DNA of 64,000 nucleotides, from positions 768,501 to 832,500 of the forward strand of contig NZ_JALJAZ010000001.1 of assembly GCF_022899245.1 (NCBI RefSeq). Direction: 5' to 3'. Below, one piece after another: positions 15,760 through 25,011 of this stretch (position 1 is its first letter; each line of letters opens with the position of its first letter). The notes under the pieces were generated by a model. The model saw nothing but the letters and a program-made list of their open reading frames with translations. It did not search any database and was not told the origin of the DNA. Made by a program: the position numbers and the translations under genes. This stretch comes from Falsirhodobacter halotolerans. GTDB taxonomy: Bacteria > Pseudomonadota > Alphaproteobacteria > Rhodobacterales > Rhodobacteraceae.

Positions 15760-16797
15760 ATGAAAACCATTCTGTCCGCGGCGATCCTTGCCGCCGCCAC
15801 CGCCGCCCCCCTCTCTGCGCAGGATCTGACGGGCAACCTGACCATCGCGTCCTATACCGGCATCTTTCAGGACAAATACACCGCCGCCGTGATCGATCCG
15901 TTCCTGGCCGAACATCCGGGCCTGACGGTCACCTATGCCAGCGCGCGGGGATCGGCGGATCAGCTGGGCGCGTTGCGCGCGCAGGCGAATGACCCGCAAC
16001 TGGATGTCGTGCTCTTTGACGTGACAACCGCGTTGATCGGAAACAAGGAGGGGCTCTTGGCCCCGCTGACGGTCGAGGATGTCCCGAACCTGGCCGATCT
16101 GGTGCCCGAGGCAACGGTGCAGGAAGGCTACGGCCCCGCCGTGACCTTCGACAACGAGGTCATCATCTACAACACCGATCTGGTGCAGGGCACGCCGGAG
16201 TCGCTCGAGGTGCTGTGGGATCCGCAATATGCGGGCAAGCTGGCGGTGACCTCGATGCCCAGCATTCTGGGAACGGGGCTGATGGTCATGACCTCGTCCA
16301 TGCTGGGCGAGGATTATACCCAAGGCGTGGACCAGTCGATCGAGAAGCTGGCCGAACTGGCCCCCGCTGTGCAGACCTTCGACCCCAAGCCCGACAGTTA
16401 CACCCTTGTCCTGAACGGGACGGTGGCCATGGCCACGGGGTGGAACGCGCGCGCCCAGACCTATTCCAACGATGCGGATGGCAAACTGGGGGTGATGACC
16501 CCGAAAGAGGGGACGGTCCTTCAGATCAACACCATCAATCTGGTGGAGGGGGCGAAGAACCCCGACGCGGCGAAGGCCTTCATCGATTACGCCCTGTCGC
16601 CCGAAGCGCAGGCGGCCTTCACCGAAGCGATGTATTATTCGCCCACCAACGCCAAGGCGCAACCGAGCGAGGACGCCCGTGCGCGCACCGTCTTCGGCCA
16701 GATGGACCAGACGCTGCCGCTGGACTGGACCTGGGTCGCCACGCAGAACGACCGTTGGAACGCGATGTGGAAGCGTCGCATCATCTCGGCCAACTGA
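15760..16797 (+). CDS. ABC transporter substrate-binding protein, spermidine/putrescine (PotD) type
   Basis: A 345-residue periplasmic binding protein. It starts with a Sec signal peptide (MKTILSAAILAAATAAPLSAQ) cleaved near residue 21, then NLTIASYTGIFQDKY, typical of the extracellular solute-binding family that includes PotD, PotF and thiamine- or iron-type proteins. An AGGAGAG ribosome-binding site precedes the ATG. ATPase and two permease genes follow directly, making a complete importer. The acidic residues that bind polyamines in PotD cannot be confirmed by eye, so the ligand is open. Confidence 0.9.
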   Translation: MKTILSAAILAAATAAPLSAQDLTGNLTIASYTGIFQDKYTAAVIDPFLAEHPGLTVTYASARGSADQLGALRAQANDPQLDVVLFDVTTALIGNKEGLLAPLTVEDVPNLADLVPEATVQEGYGPAVTFDNEVIIYNTDLVQGTPESLEVLWDPQYAGKLAVTSMPSILGTGLMVMTSSMLGEDYTQGVDQSIEKLAELAPAVQTFDPKPDSYTLVLNGTVAMATGWNARAQTYSNDADGKLGVMTPKEGTVLQINTINLVEGAKNPDAAKAFIDYALSPEAQAAFTEAMYYSPTNAKAQPSEDARARTVFGQMDQTLPLDWTWVATQNDRWNAMWKRRIISAN

Positions 16798-16798
16798 G

Positions 16799-17847
<1,049 letters not shown>

Positions 17848-17851
<4 letters not shown>

Positions 17852-18720
17852 TGGCCTTCGCCCCCCCCGGAACCGCGACCCGCTGGACGCCGTGGCTGCT
17901 CATGGCGCCCGTGCTGTGCGTGCTGTCGATCAGCTTCATCGCGCCGATGATCTGGCTGTTCCGCATGTCGCTGAACATTTCGGATTACGGCGCGATCGTG
18001 CAGGCGGTCAGCTTCGACACCTATGTCGCGATCCTGAGCGACAGCTACTATCTCGACCTGTTGGGCCGCACGCTGAAGCTGGCCGTGACCTGTTCGGTCA
18101 TTGCGCTGCTTTTGGCCTATCCCATGGCGCTGTTCCTGTCGCGCACCACATCGCGGTGGAAGACGGTGCTGACGGTTCTGGCCGCATCCCCGCTTCTGGT
18201 GTCGGCGGTGGTGCGGTCCTTTGGCTGGATGGTCACGCTGGGCAATGACGGGGTGGTGAACTCGCTTCTGCTGCATCTGGGCGTGCTGTCCGCCCCGGTG
18301 CAGCTGGTCAACAACTATACCGGCGTGGTGATCGGCCTGTCCGAGGCGATCATGCCCTATATGTTCCTGACGATCATGGCTGGACTTGGCCGTCTGGACC
18401 CCCGGTTGGACGAGGCGGCGCAATCGCTGGGCGCGCCGCCCCACGTCGTGTTTTTCCGCGTGACGCTGCCGCTGACGGTGCCTGCCATCATCGCGGCGCT
18501 GACCATCGGGTTCGTGCTGTCGATCTCGTCCTATATCACGCCGTCGCTTCTGGGCGGGGGCCGGGTGTTCCTGCTGGCGACCGAGGTGTTCGACCTTGCG
18601 CTTCTGACGCTGGACTGGCCGACCGCCGCCGCGCTGGCCTTCCTGATGCTGGCGATGTTCCTGATCGCGATGACGGTGACCGCGCTGTTCATCCGCTCTC
18701 TCACGAAGGTGCGCACATGA
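17848..18720 (+). CDS. ABC transporter permease, PotB-like
   Basis: A 290-residue inner-membrane protein with about six hydrophobic helices and the binding-protein-dependent transport EAA loop ([21 protein letters not shown]) near residues 190-210. It overlaps both the ATPase and the next permease by four bases. Together they form the heterodimeric channel of the polyamine-type importer. Confidence 0.9.
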
Positions 18721-19508
18721 CCCGTTTCATCGGCATCCTTGCCCGCATCTATGTCATCGGCGTCTTCGGGTTCGTCTTCGTGCCGCTGTTCATCGTGTTC
18801 ATCATGTCGTTCAGCGCCGACGCCTATCTGTCCTTCCCCCCGTCGGGGTGGAGCCTCAGGTGGTATGGCGAGGTTCTGAACAATCAGGGCTTCATGGTGG
18901 GCCTGAAGAACTCGGTCATCATTGCGGTGATCGTGGCGGTCCTCAGCCTCGTGCTGGGTTTGCCCGCCGCCTATGCGCTGGTGCGGCTGGAGTTTCGGGG
19001 GCGCGAGTTTCTGCGCAACCTGATCCTTGCGCCCCTGGTCCTGCCATCGATGATGCTGGGCCTGGGCATCCTGATGGTCTTCACCCCCGCCGGTCTGGTC
19101 GCGACCTTTCCGGGGCTGGTTCTGGCGCATCTGGTGATGACCCTGCCGTTTTCGGTGCGCATCCTGCAGACGAGCCTTGGGAACTTGGGGCAGGACGTGG
19201 AACATGCGGCGATGACGCTGGGCGCGCGGCCATTGCAGGTGTTCACCCGCATCACGCTGCCGCGTCTGATGCCGGGGATCGTCGCCTCCTCGGCCATCGC
19301 CGCCATCATGTCCTTTGACGAGATTGTCCTGTCGCTGTTCCTTGTCGGTCCGCGCCTGACGACGCTGCCCGTGGCGCTTTACCGCTATGTGGACGAACGG
19401 ACGGATCCGATGGTGGCGGTGCTGGCGGTGCTGCTGATCGCGGTGTCGCTGGGAATGGTTCTGCTGATCGAACGCACGGTCGGTTTCACGAAAGCCTTCG
19501 GGCGTTAA
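18717..19508 (+). CDS. ABC transporter permease, PotC-like
   Basis: A 263-residue inner-membrane permease with an N-terminal helix and the EAA loop ([21 protein letters not shown]) near residues 162-182. [11 protein letters not shown] follows, typical of PotC/PotI proteins. It starts in the ATGA shared with the preceding permease. The following RraA-like gene begins 10 bp after the stop, with an AAGGAGAG ribosome-binding site. Confidence 0.9.
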   Translation: MTRFIGILARIYVIGVFGFVFVPLFIVFIMSFSADAYLSFPPSGWSLRWYGEVLNNQGFMVGLKNSVIIAVIVAVLSLVLGLPAAYALVRLEFRGREFLRNLILAPLVLPSMMLGLGILMVFTPAGLVATFPGLVLAHLVMTLPFSVRILQTSLGNLGQDVEHAAMTLGARPLQVFTRITLPRLMPGIVASSAIAAIMSFDEIVLSLFLVGPRLTTLPVALYRYVDERTDPMVAVLAVLLIAVSLGMVLLIERTVGFTKAFGR

Positions 19509-19518
19509 GGAGAGAGTT

Positions 19519-20187
19519 ATGAGCTACAAGATCAACCCGATGCCCGAACAGATCCCGCAGGCCGATCTGGACCTGCTGGCGCAATGTGAAACGGCGACGA
19601 TGGGCCATTGGCGCCAGTTCGGGTTCCTGTCGCGCCAGATCCAGCCGCTGATCCCGCGCCGCCGGGTGGTGGGCACGGCGGTAACCATCGCCATTCCGGG
19701 GCCGGATTCGACGCTGCTGCACCATCTGCTGTCGTTGATCCGTCCGGGCGATTTCGTCATCGTGGATCGCCTGCACGACGACCGCTATGCCTGCTGGGGC
19801 GGGGGCGTGACGGTGGGGGCCAAGGCGGCCGGGGCCGTCGGCGCGGCGGTGGACGGCCCGTGCACCGACCTTGAGGAGATCGAGGCCTCGGACTTCCCCA
19901 TGTGGTGCCGTGGCATCTCGCCCATCACCACGCGGCTTTACGACATCGGCGGGGCGATCAACGTGCCGGTGTCCTGCGGCAACACCGTCGTCATGCCGGG
20001 CGATGCGGTTCTGGCCGACGAATCCGGTGTGTTGGTCCTGCCGCGCGACGAAGTGGCGTCCGAAGCGCAGAAGGCCATCGACACGCAGGCGCGCGGCAAG
20101 GGGCGCGAAGGGCAGGTCCGCGCGGGTGAGGCGAAGCTGGGCGATCTGTCCGGGGCCACCGCCCGCGTCATGGCCAAGCTGGCATGA
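19519..20187 (+). CDS. RraA family protein with altered active-site residues
   Basis: A 222-residue RraA-fold protein. Members include regulators of RNase E and class II oxoacid aldolases such as 4-hydroxy-4-methyl-2-oxoglutarate aldolase. The central segment is GAVGAAVDGPCTD at residues 105-117. The catalytic forms usually have DGxxRD, with Arg binding the substrate carboxylate and Asp near the metal; here Arg is replaced by Thr116 while Asp117 is kept. The Glu of the usual WGE motif is also Gly (CWGGG). A C-terminal extension is present. Operon position suggests a catabolic enzyme rather than an RNase regulator, but the chemistry is uncertain. It overlaps the next gene by ATGA. Confidence 0.82.
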   Translation: MSYKINPMPEQIPQADLDLLAQCETATMGHWRQFGFLSRQIQPLIPRRRVVGTAVTIAIPGPDSTLLHHLLSLIRPGDFVIVDRLHDDRYACWGGGVTVGAKAAGAVGAAVDGPCTDLEEIEASDFPMWCRGISPITTRLYDIGGAINVPVSCGNTVVMPGDAVLADESGVLVLPRDEVASEAQKAIDTQARGKGREGQVRAGEAKLGDLSGATARVMAKLA

Positions 20188-21881
20188 CCGCGATGCTGCC
20201 CTTCACCTGCGAAAAGCGGCCCGCCCACGGGGCCGGTGGCATGGTTGTCGCGAACCACCCCATGGGGGCGGCGGCGGGGGCCGAGATGCTGGCGGCGGGC
20301 GGCAATGCGGTGGACGCCGCCGTCGCCACCCTGCTGACCCTGACGGTGGTGGAGCCGATGATGGTCGGCATCGCGGGGGGCGGTCTGTCGCATATCCGCA
20401 TGGCGGATGGCACGAACATCGTCATCGATGCCCTGTCCAGTGCGGCGGCGTCGATGACGCCCGACATGTATACCCCCGTGTCGGACGAGCCCAAGCGCTA
20501 TATGGACACCGTAGGGCGGCGCAGCATGGTCGGCGCGTCCGCCGTGGCCGTGCCGGGCAACCTGCGCGGCTGGTGCGACATGCAGGCGCGGTTCGGCAAG
20601 CTGCCCTTTGCCGATGTGGTGGAACCGGCGATCCGCGCGGCCTCGCGCGGGTTCACCGCCACCCATTACCTGGCGGGCGCGGTGCAGGAATTCGCGAACG
20701 ATCTTCTGGCCGATCCGGCCATGGCGGCGGTGGTTGCGCCCAAGGGCGATCTGCTGCGCCATGGCGACCGGGTGGTCATGGGCGATTACGCCGAAAGCCT
20801 GCGGCTGATTCAGACCGAAGGGGCCGGGGCGCTGCATGGCGGCGCGCTTGGGGCGGCGCTGGTGGACCGCATGGCCACGGGCGACGATCACACGGGCTTT
20901 CTGACGCTGGAGGATCTGGCGGGATACACGGCGCTGGACCGAACACCCATCGCAGGCACCTATCGCGGGTATGAGGTGATCGGCCCGCCGCCGCCCGCGT
21001 CGTCGGGGGTGCATATCACGCAGATGCTGAACATCCTTGAAGGGTATGACGTGAAGGGGCTGGGTTTCGGCACGCCCGCCGGGTTGCATCTGCTGGCCGA
21101 GGTGCTGAAGATCGCCTTTGCCGACCGCCGTCAAAGCTCGGGCGATCCGGCCTTTGTCGATGTGCCGGTGGCGCGGCTGACCTCCAAGGCCTATGCCGCC
21201 GACTGCGCGGCGCGGATCGGGGGGCCGGTCGGGGCCTTCGTCGCGGGGCGCGAAAGTGCCGACACCACGCATGTGACCGTGGCCGACAAGGACGGCAACA
21301 TCGTCACCGCCACCCACACGATCAACGGGCTGTTCGGGGCGCGGTTCGTCGTGCCGGGGACGGGGATCATCCCCAACAACTATATGATGAACTTCGATCC
21401 GCGCCCGGGCAAGGCGCTGTCTGTGGTGCCGGGCAAACGGGTGCCGACCTCCATGGCGCCGATGATCGTGATGAAGGACGGGCGGCCTGCCTTTGCCTTG
21501 GGAATGCCGGGCGGCCTGCGGATCTTTCCGTCGATCTTGCAGGGGATCGTCAACCTGATCGACCACGGGATGACCGTGCAGGAGGCGGTGGAGGCCCCCC
21601 GCATCTGGACCGAAGGCCATGTGGTGGAGGTGGAGAAGGCCTTCGCCCCCCTTGCCCCGGAGCTGCAGGCCATGGGGCACGACATCAAGGTCATGCCCCA
21701 TATCGGCGGCGGGATGAACGCCATTGAGTTCGGGACCCAAGGCGATATGACGGGGGCGGCCTGCTGGCGTGCCGATGGCACGGCGGTGGCCCTTGGTGGC
21801 GGGTTGGCGCGGCCCGGGGTCCGGTTCTGGCCCGACCGCGCGCCCGACGATGCGCAGACGACAACGAAGGATGTGAAATGA
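20184..21881 (+). CDS. Gamma-glutamyltransferase family protein
   Basis: A 565-residue Ntn-hydrolase of the gamma-glutamyltranspeptidase family. These are made as a proenzyme that self-cleaves before a Thr. The expected cleavage site is ahead of T361 in ADTTHVTVADKDGN, followed by the NNYMMNF segment. N-terminal landmarks are MVVANHPMGAAAGAEMLAAGGNAVDAA. No signal peptide is visible, so the protein looks cytoplasmic, unlike the periplasmic GGT of enterobacteria. It probably cleaves a gamma-glutamyl amide or a similar acyl compound brought in by the upstream importer; cephalosporin-acylase-like activity is another option. It overlaps neighbours by four bases at both ends. Confidence 0.88.
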   Translation: MTAMLPFTCEKRPAHGAGGMVVANHPMGAAAGAEMLAAGGNAVDAAVATLLTLTVVEPMMVGIAGGGLSHIRMADGTNIVIDALSSAAASMTPDMYTPVSDEPKRYMDTVGRRSMVGASAVAVPGNLRGWCDMQARFGKLPFADVVEPAIRAASRGFTATHYLAGAVQEFANDLLADPAMAAVVAPKGDLLRHGDRVVMGDYAESLRLIQTEGAGALHGGALGAALVDRMATGDDHTGFLTLEDLAGYTALDRTPIAGTYRGYEVIGPPPPASSGVHITQMLNILEGYDVKGLGFGTPAGLHLLAEVLKIAFADRRQSSGDPAFVDVPVARLTSKAYAADCAARIGGPVGAFVAGRESADTTHVTVADKDGNIVTATHTINGLFGARFVVPGTGIIPNNYMMNFDPRPGKALSVVPGKRVPTSMAPMIVMKDGRPAFALGMPGGLRIFPSILQGIVNLIDHGMTVQEAVEAPRIWTEGHVVEVEKAFAPLAPELQAMGHDIKVMPHIGGGMNAIEFGTQGDMTGAACWRADGTAVALGGGLARPGVRFWPDRAPDDAQTTTKDVK

Positions 21882-22621
21882 AAACTGTCTTCATCACCGG
21901 CGCGACCGCCGGCTTCGGTCAGGCGGCGGCGCGCCGTTTCGTTACGGGCGGCTGGCAGGTGGTCGGCACCGGGCGCCGCGCCGAACGGCTGGAGGCGCTG
22001 CGCGCCGAGTTGGGGGATGCGTTCCACCCCCTGTGCGTCGATGTCACGGATGAGGCGGGTATGTCCGCCGCGATCGACGGACTGCCGGCCGGGTTCGCGG
22101 GCATCGACCTTTTGATCAACAATGCCGGGCTGGCCCTTGGCACCAAGCCCGTGCCCGACGTGTCCCTGACCGATTGGCACCGGATGGTGGACACCAACAT
22201 AAAGGGCCTGATGGCCACCACGCTGAAACTGATCCCGGTGCTGAGGGATCGCAAGGGTGGGATCATCAACCTATCCTCCATCGCGGGCAACTGGCCTTAT
22301 GCGGGCGGCAACGTATATGGCGCGACGAAGGCGTTCGTAAAGCAATTCAGCCTGAATCTGCGGGCTGATCTGCACGGGACGGGGGTGCGCGTCACCTCGT
22401 TGGAGCCGGGCATGGCCGAAAGCGAATTCACGCTGGTGCGGACGAACGGGAACCAGCAGGCGCATGACACCCTCTATGCCGGGGCGGCGCCGCTGACCTC
22501 GGACGATCTGGCGGAAACGATGTGGTGGCTGGGCACCCTGCCGCCGCATATCAACGTGAACGTGCTGGAAGTGATGCCGGTGAACCAGTCCTTTGCCGGA
22601 CTTCAGGTGCACCGCGCATGA
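21878..22621 (+). CDS. SDR family oxidoreductase, YdfG-like
   Basis: A 247-residue classical short-chain dehydrogenase: TGATAGFGQAAARR at residues 7-20, NNAG near 87, the catalytic Ser of LSSIAGNWPYAGGNVY and the YGATK Tyr/Lys pair near 147-151. The pattern resembles YdfG, an NADP-dependent 3-hydroxyacid (serine/allo-threonine) dehydrogenase. It is the last gene of the LysR-linked operon and is followed by an 11-bp GC-rich hairpin. Confidence 0.88.
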   Translation: MKTVFITGATAGFGQAAARRFVTGGWQVVGTGRRAERLEALRAELGDAFHPLCVDVTDEAGMSAAIDGLPAGFAGIDLLINNAGLALGTKPVPDVSLTDWHRMVDTNIKGLMATTLKLIPVLRDRKGGIINLSSIAGNWPYAGGNVYGATKAFVKQFSLNLRADLHGTGVRVTSLEPGMAESEFTLVRTNGNQQAHDTLYAGAAPLTSDDLAETMWWLGTLPPHINVNVLEVMPVNQSFAGLQVHRA

Positions 22622-22625
22622 TCGT

Positions 22626-22651
22626 CGGGGCGCGGCCCGCGCCGCGCCCCG
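22626..22651. terminator. Perfect 11-bp GC-rich hairpin between convergent units
   Basis: CGGGGCGCGGC pairs perfectly with GCCGCGCCCCG around a four-base loop. It lies 4 bp after the SDR stop and 6 bp after the stop of the opposite-strand small ORF, so it can serve both strands. No T-run follows on either strand, so it may need Rho or act as an RNA 3'-end stabiliser. Confidence 0.55.
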
Positions 22652-22657
22652 GAAATG

Positions 22658-22723
22658 TCAGGTCAGATAGATGATCAGGACGATGATGATCGCCGCGCCG
22701 ACCAGAATGCCCGTGCGTCCCAT
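22658..22723 (-). CDS. 21-residue hydrophobic membrane microprotein
   Basis: ATG to TGA encodes 21 residues: MGRTG, then an unbroken hydrophobic stretch rich in Ile/Val/Leu, ending YLT. This predicts a single membrane helix with a positive N-terminal side. A GGGGGG-containing ribosome-binding region precedes it, and it begins two bases after the stop of a 24-codon ORF, so the two look coupled. An exact EcfG-type promoter lies upstream on the same strand and a strong hairpin follows. No function is recognised. Size and shape resemble type I toxin peptides and small stress membrane proteins, but nothing here proves either. Confidence 0.6.
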   Translation of the reverse strand: MGRTGILVGAAIIIVLIIYLT

Positions 22724-22725
22724 GA

Positions 22726-22800
22726 TCAGCGCCCCCCTGCAGGATGGACATGGCACGCCGCGAGGGCTGGCCTGACAGGCGGGCGGGGGTGGGACGTCAT
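22726..22800 (-). CDS. 24-residue leader-like ORF
   Basis: A 24-codon ORF with a near-perfect AAGGAG box six bases before the ATG. The peptide is rich in Pro, Arg, His and Ala and starts MTSHPRPPVRP. It begins about 20 bp after the likely start site of an EcfG-type promoter and ends two bases before the hydrophobic 21-residue ORF, so its translation probably sets translation of the second. It may be a regulatory leader rather than a functional protein. Pro-rich runs can stall ribosomes. Confidence 0.45.
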   Translation of the reverse strand: MTSHPRPPVRPALAACHVHPAGGR

Positions 22801-22829
22801 GGGAAGCTCCTTTAGCTCTTGCAAAAATC

Positions 22830-22854
22830 AACGCCTTCTATAGAAAAATGTTCC
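22830..22854 (-). promoter_or_regulatory. EcfG-type (general stress sigma factor) promoter
   Basis: On the minus strand GGAAC (22854-22850), 16 bases, then CGTT (22833-22830) matches the alphaproteobacterial general-stress consensus GGAAC-N16/17-CGTT exactly. It points to the two small ORFs, whose first ATG is at 22800. The kinase gene lies just behind it on the other strand. Confidence 0.7.
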
Positions 22855-22883
22855 GGTTATCTTCCTGAAAGTTTTCCCTGCCC

Positions 22884-24473
22884 GTGCCCGAGAACCTTCG
22901 TTATGAGATGTTGGACGCCTTGGGTATTCTTGATACCCCGGTGGAACGGTCGTTCGACAATCTTGCGCTTTTGGCGCGGTTGGCCTGTCGGACTCCCATC
23001 GCCCTGATCTCGTTGCTGGATCGCGACCGGCAGTGGTTCAAGGCCGCGTCGGGCACGGACCTGATCGAAACCCCGCTGAGCCAAAGCATCTGCGCCTTCA
23101 CCGTGGCGCAAGGCACACCGCTGGTGATCCACGATCTGCGGTTGGACGAGCGGACCGCCAACAACACGCTCGTGACCGAGGGGCCGGAGGTCCGCTTCTA
23201 TGCCGGGGTGCCGCTGCGCGTTCATGATGTGCTGATCGGGGCGCTGTGCGTCATGGATTACGTCCCCCGGCCGCAGGGGCTGACCGAGGACGAACTTCTG
23301 GCGCTGACCACGCTGAGCCAGCAGATCTCCACCGAGATCACGATGCGCCAGCGTCAGGTCCGCTGGGTGTCGGATGTCGAACAGCACAACGCGTCCTTGC
23401 GGCTGGCCGCGGAACAGTCGCGCGCCTTGGCCGATCTGGGCGACCGCCTTCGTGGGGCCAGAACGGCAGCCGAGGTGGTGACGCTCGGCTCGGCCTGCAT
23501 GGCCGACGTGTTGCGCCCCACCCGCGCGGGGTTCGGCATCGTGGACGAGGTTGCGGAACGCGTCGAGATGCAGCCCGAGTGGCGGATGCCGGGCGTTTCC
23601 TCCTTGGCCGGGACGCATCATTTCCGCGATTACGGCAGCTTTCTGGACGATCTGAAGCGGTCGGAACTGGTGATCATCCCCGACGTGGCCGAGGATGAGC
23701 GCACGAAGGAGCAGGCCAAGGCGCTTCTGGATATCGGCATCCGGGTGCTGATCAACGTGCCGATCTTTCACGATGGCGAATTCACCCTGGTCAGCTTCGT
23801 GCATTTCGATTGGCCCCGCCCACTCAGCGATGCCGACGTCGTCTTCATTCGCGCCGTCAGCGACCGCATCCATTCGGCCCTGATGCATCTGCGGTCCGAG
23901 GAAGACCGCCGCATCGCCAATCATGAGATGAGCCACCGGCTGAAGAACACCTTCGCCATGATCACCGCCGTGGCGCGACAGACCTTCGGGGCGATGGACA
24001 AGAACGCGGTCGCCATATTCTCCAGCCGTCTGGGGGCCATGGCCTCCGCCTATGACCTTTTGGCGCATGAACGGTGGGTGGCAACGCAACTGGGCGCGAT
24101 CATTGCCGGGACGGTGCAGGTGGCTGGCGGGGCGGACCGGGTTCTGGCGGTCGGCCCCGATGTGGACATGGGGTCGGAGGTGGCGCTGTCCACCACCATG
24201 CTGCTGCACGAATTGACCACGAACGCCATGAAGTATGGCGCGCTGTCCGTGCCCGGGGGGCGGGTGCATATCGATTGGTCCATCGAGGACCGCCATCTTG
24301 TTCTGACATGGACCGAGACGGGCGGCCCCCCGCCCAACCCGACGCCGGGGCGAAAGGGGTTCGGCTCACGGCTGATCCAGGCAGGTCTGGGCAGCGGCGA
24401 TGCCGATATCGACTATCTTCCCACCGGCTTGCGCGCGACCTTCCGCGCACCGATGGAACGCCTGAGCCGGTAG
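22884..24473 (+). CDS. Sensor histidine kinase, GAF-GAF-HWE/HisKA_2 type
   Basis: A 529-residue soluble kinase. Residues 20-155 form a GAF domain (ALISLLDRDRQWFKA; SICAFTV; FYAGVPL). About 165-335 is a second GAF-like module. The phosphoacceptor region is NHEMSHRLKNTFAMI near residues 344-358, with His in SHRLKN. The ATPase has LLHELTTNAMKYGALS near 435 and KGFGSRLI near 490, typical of HWE/HisKA_2 kinases. There are no membrane segments, so it senses a cytoplasmic signal. The start is GTG with a weak ribosome-binding site. Kinases of this class often feed the PhyR-EcfG general stress pathway, which fits the stress promoters on both sides. No cognate regulator is in the window. Confidence 0.88.
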   Translation: MPENLRYEMLDALGILDTPVERSFDNLALLARLACRTPIALISLLDRDRQWFKAASGTDLIETPLSQSICAFTVAQGTPLVIHDLRLDERTANNTLVTEGPEVRFYAGVPLRVHDVLIGALCVMDYVPRPQGLTEDELLALTTLSQQISTEITMRQRQVRWVSDVEQHNASLRLAAEQSRALADLGDRLRGARTAAEVVTLGSACMADVLRPTRAGFGIVDEVAERVEMQPEWRMPGVSSLAGTHHFRDYGSFLDDLKRSELVIIPDVAEDERTKEQAKALLDIGIRVLINVPIFHDGEFTLVSFVHFDWPRPLSDADVVFIRAVSDRIHSALMHLRSEEDRRIANHEMSHRLKNTFAMITAVARQTFGAMDKNAVAIFSSRLGAMASAYDLLAHERWVATQLGAIIAGTVQVAGGADRVLAVGPDVDMGSEVALSTTMLLHELTTNAMKYGALSVPGGRVHIDWSIEDRHLVLTWTETGGPPPNPTPGRKGFGSRLIQAGLGSGDADIDYLPTGLRATFRAPMERLSR

Positions 24474-24476
24474 GGC

Positions 24477-24501
24477 GGAACCCCGGCCCGCCCGACACGT
24501 T
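24477..24501 (+). promoter_or_regulatory. EcfG-type promoter before PRC-barrel gene 1
   Basis: GGAAC (24477-24481), 16 bases, then CGTT (24498-24501) is an exact match to the general-stress promoter. The start codon of the downstream gene is 30 bp further, after an AAGGAG box. The -35 element overlaps the end of the kinase gene, so the PRC-barrel gene has its own stress promoter. Confidence 0.7.
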
Positions 24502-24531
24502 GCCCTTCCAGAGACCAGAAGGAGCAACGAC

Positions 24532-24936
24532 ATGAAACGCTTGGTAACCTCGGCAGCCGTATTCGGCCTGACGGCATCGATGGCGATGGCGCAAACGGCC
24601 CTGCCCAGCGGGAGCGTCCGCGTCGACGACATCAAGGATGGCGACATCTACAGCATCCAGACCGGCATCGAACAATCGACCTTCGGCAACGCAACCTACA
24701 CCCAGATCAGCACCGATTGGGACGATATCGGCGAGATCGAGGACGTGGTTTTGTCGGATGACGGTCAGATGATCGGCATCATCGCCGAAGTCGGGGGCAT
24801 CCTTGGCCTGGGCGACAAGGACGTGTTCCTGCCCACGGATGCCGTTCGCCTCATTCCGGGCGAGGATGGCCGCTATGCCTATGTCACGCGCTTGTCGCTG
24901 GAGGAGCTGAAGGCCCTTCCGGACGCCGACCGCTGA
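24532..24936 (+). CDS. Secreted PRC-barrel domain protein
   Basis: A 134-residue protein with a Sec signal peptide (MKRLVTSAAVFGLTASMAMAQ) cleaved near residue 21. A PRC-barrel-like domain follows (IGEIEDVVLSDDGQMIGIIAEVGG, then VFLPTDAVRLIPGEDG). PRC-barrel proteins of this size are common alphaproteobacterial envelope stress proteins of undefined biochemical role. It follows the histidine kinase and carries an exact EcfG-type promoter. A second, cytoplasmic PRC-barrel gene comes next. Confidence 0.85.
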   Translation: MKRLVTSAAVFGLTASMAMAQTALPSGSVRVDDIKDGDIYSIQTGIEQSTFGNATYTQISTDWDDIGEIEDVVLSDDGQMIGIIAEVGGILGLGDKDVFLPTDAVRLIPGEDGRYAYVTRLSLEELKALPDADR

Positions 24937-24955
24937 TACCGAAGCCGGGGGCAGG

Positions 24956-24980
24956 GGAACCTCTGTCCCCCTTGCACGTT
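24956..24980 (+). promoter_or_regulatory. EcfG-type promoter before PRC-barrel gene 2
   Basis: GGAAC (24956-24960), 16 bases, CGTT (24977-24980): another exact match, 31 bp before the start codon. The spacer also holds a G-rich/C-rich dyad that may end the preceding transcript. Confidence 0.7.
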
Positions 24981-25011
24981 TTTACCGCATGTCATTTTGG
25001 GAGGAGACATC

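Noticed and set aside
19519..20187. Ribonuclease E activity regulator RraA
   Set aside because: It lies inside a catabolic operon and lacks features that would favour the RNase role; the general family name is safer.
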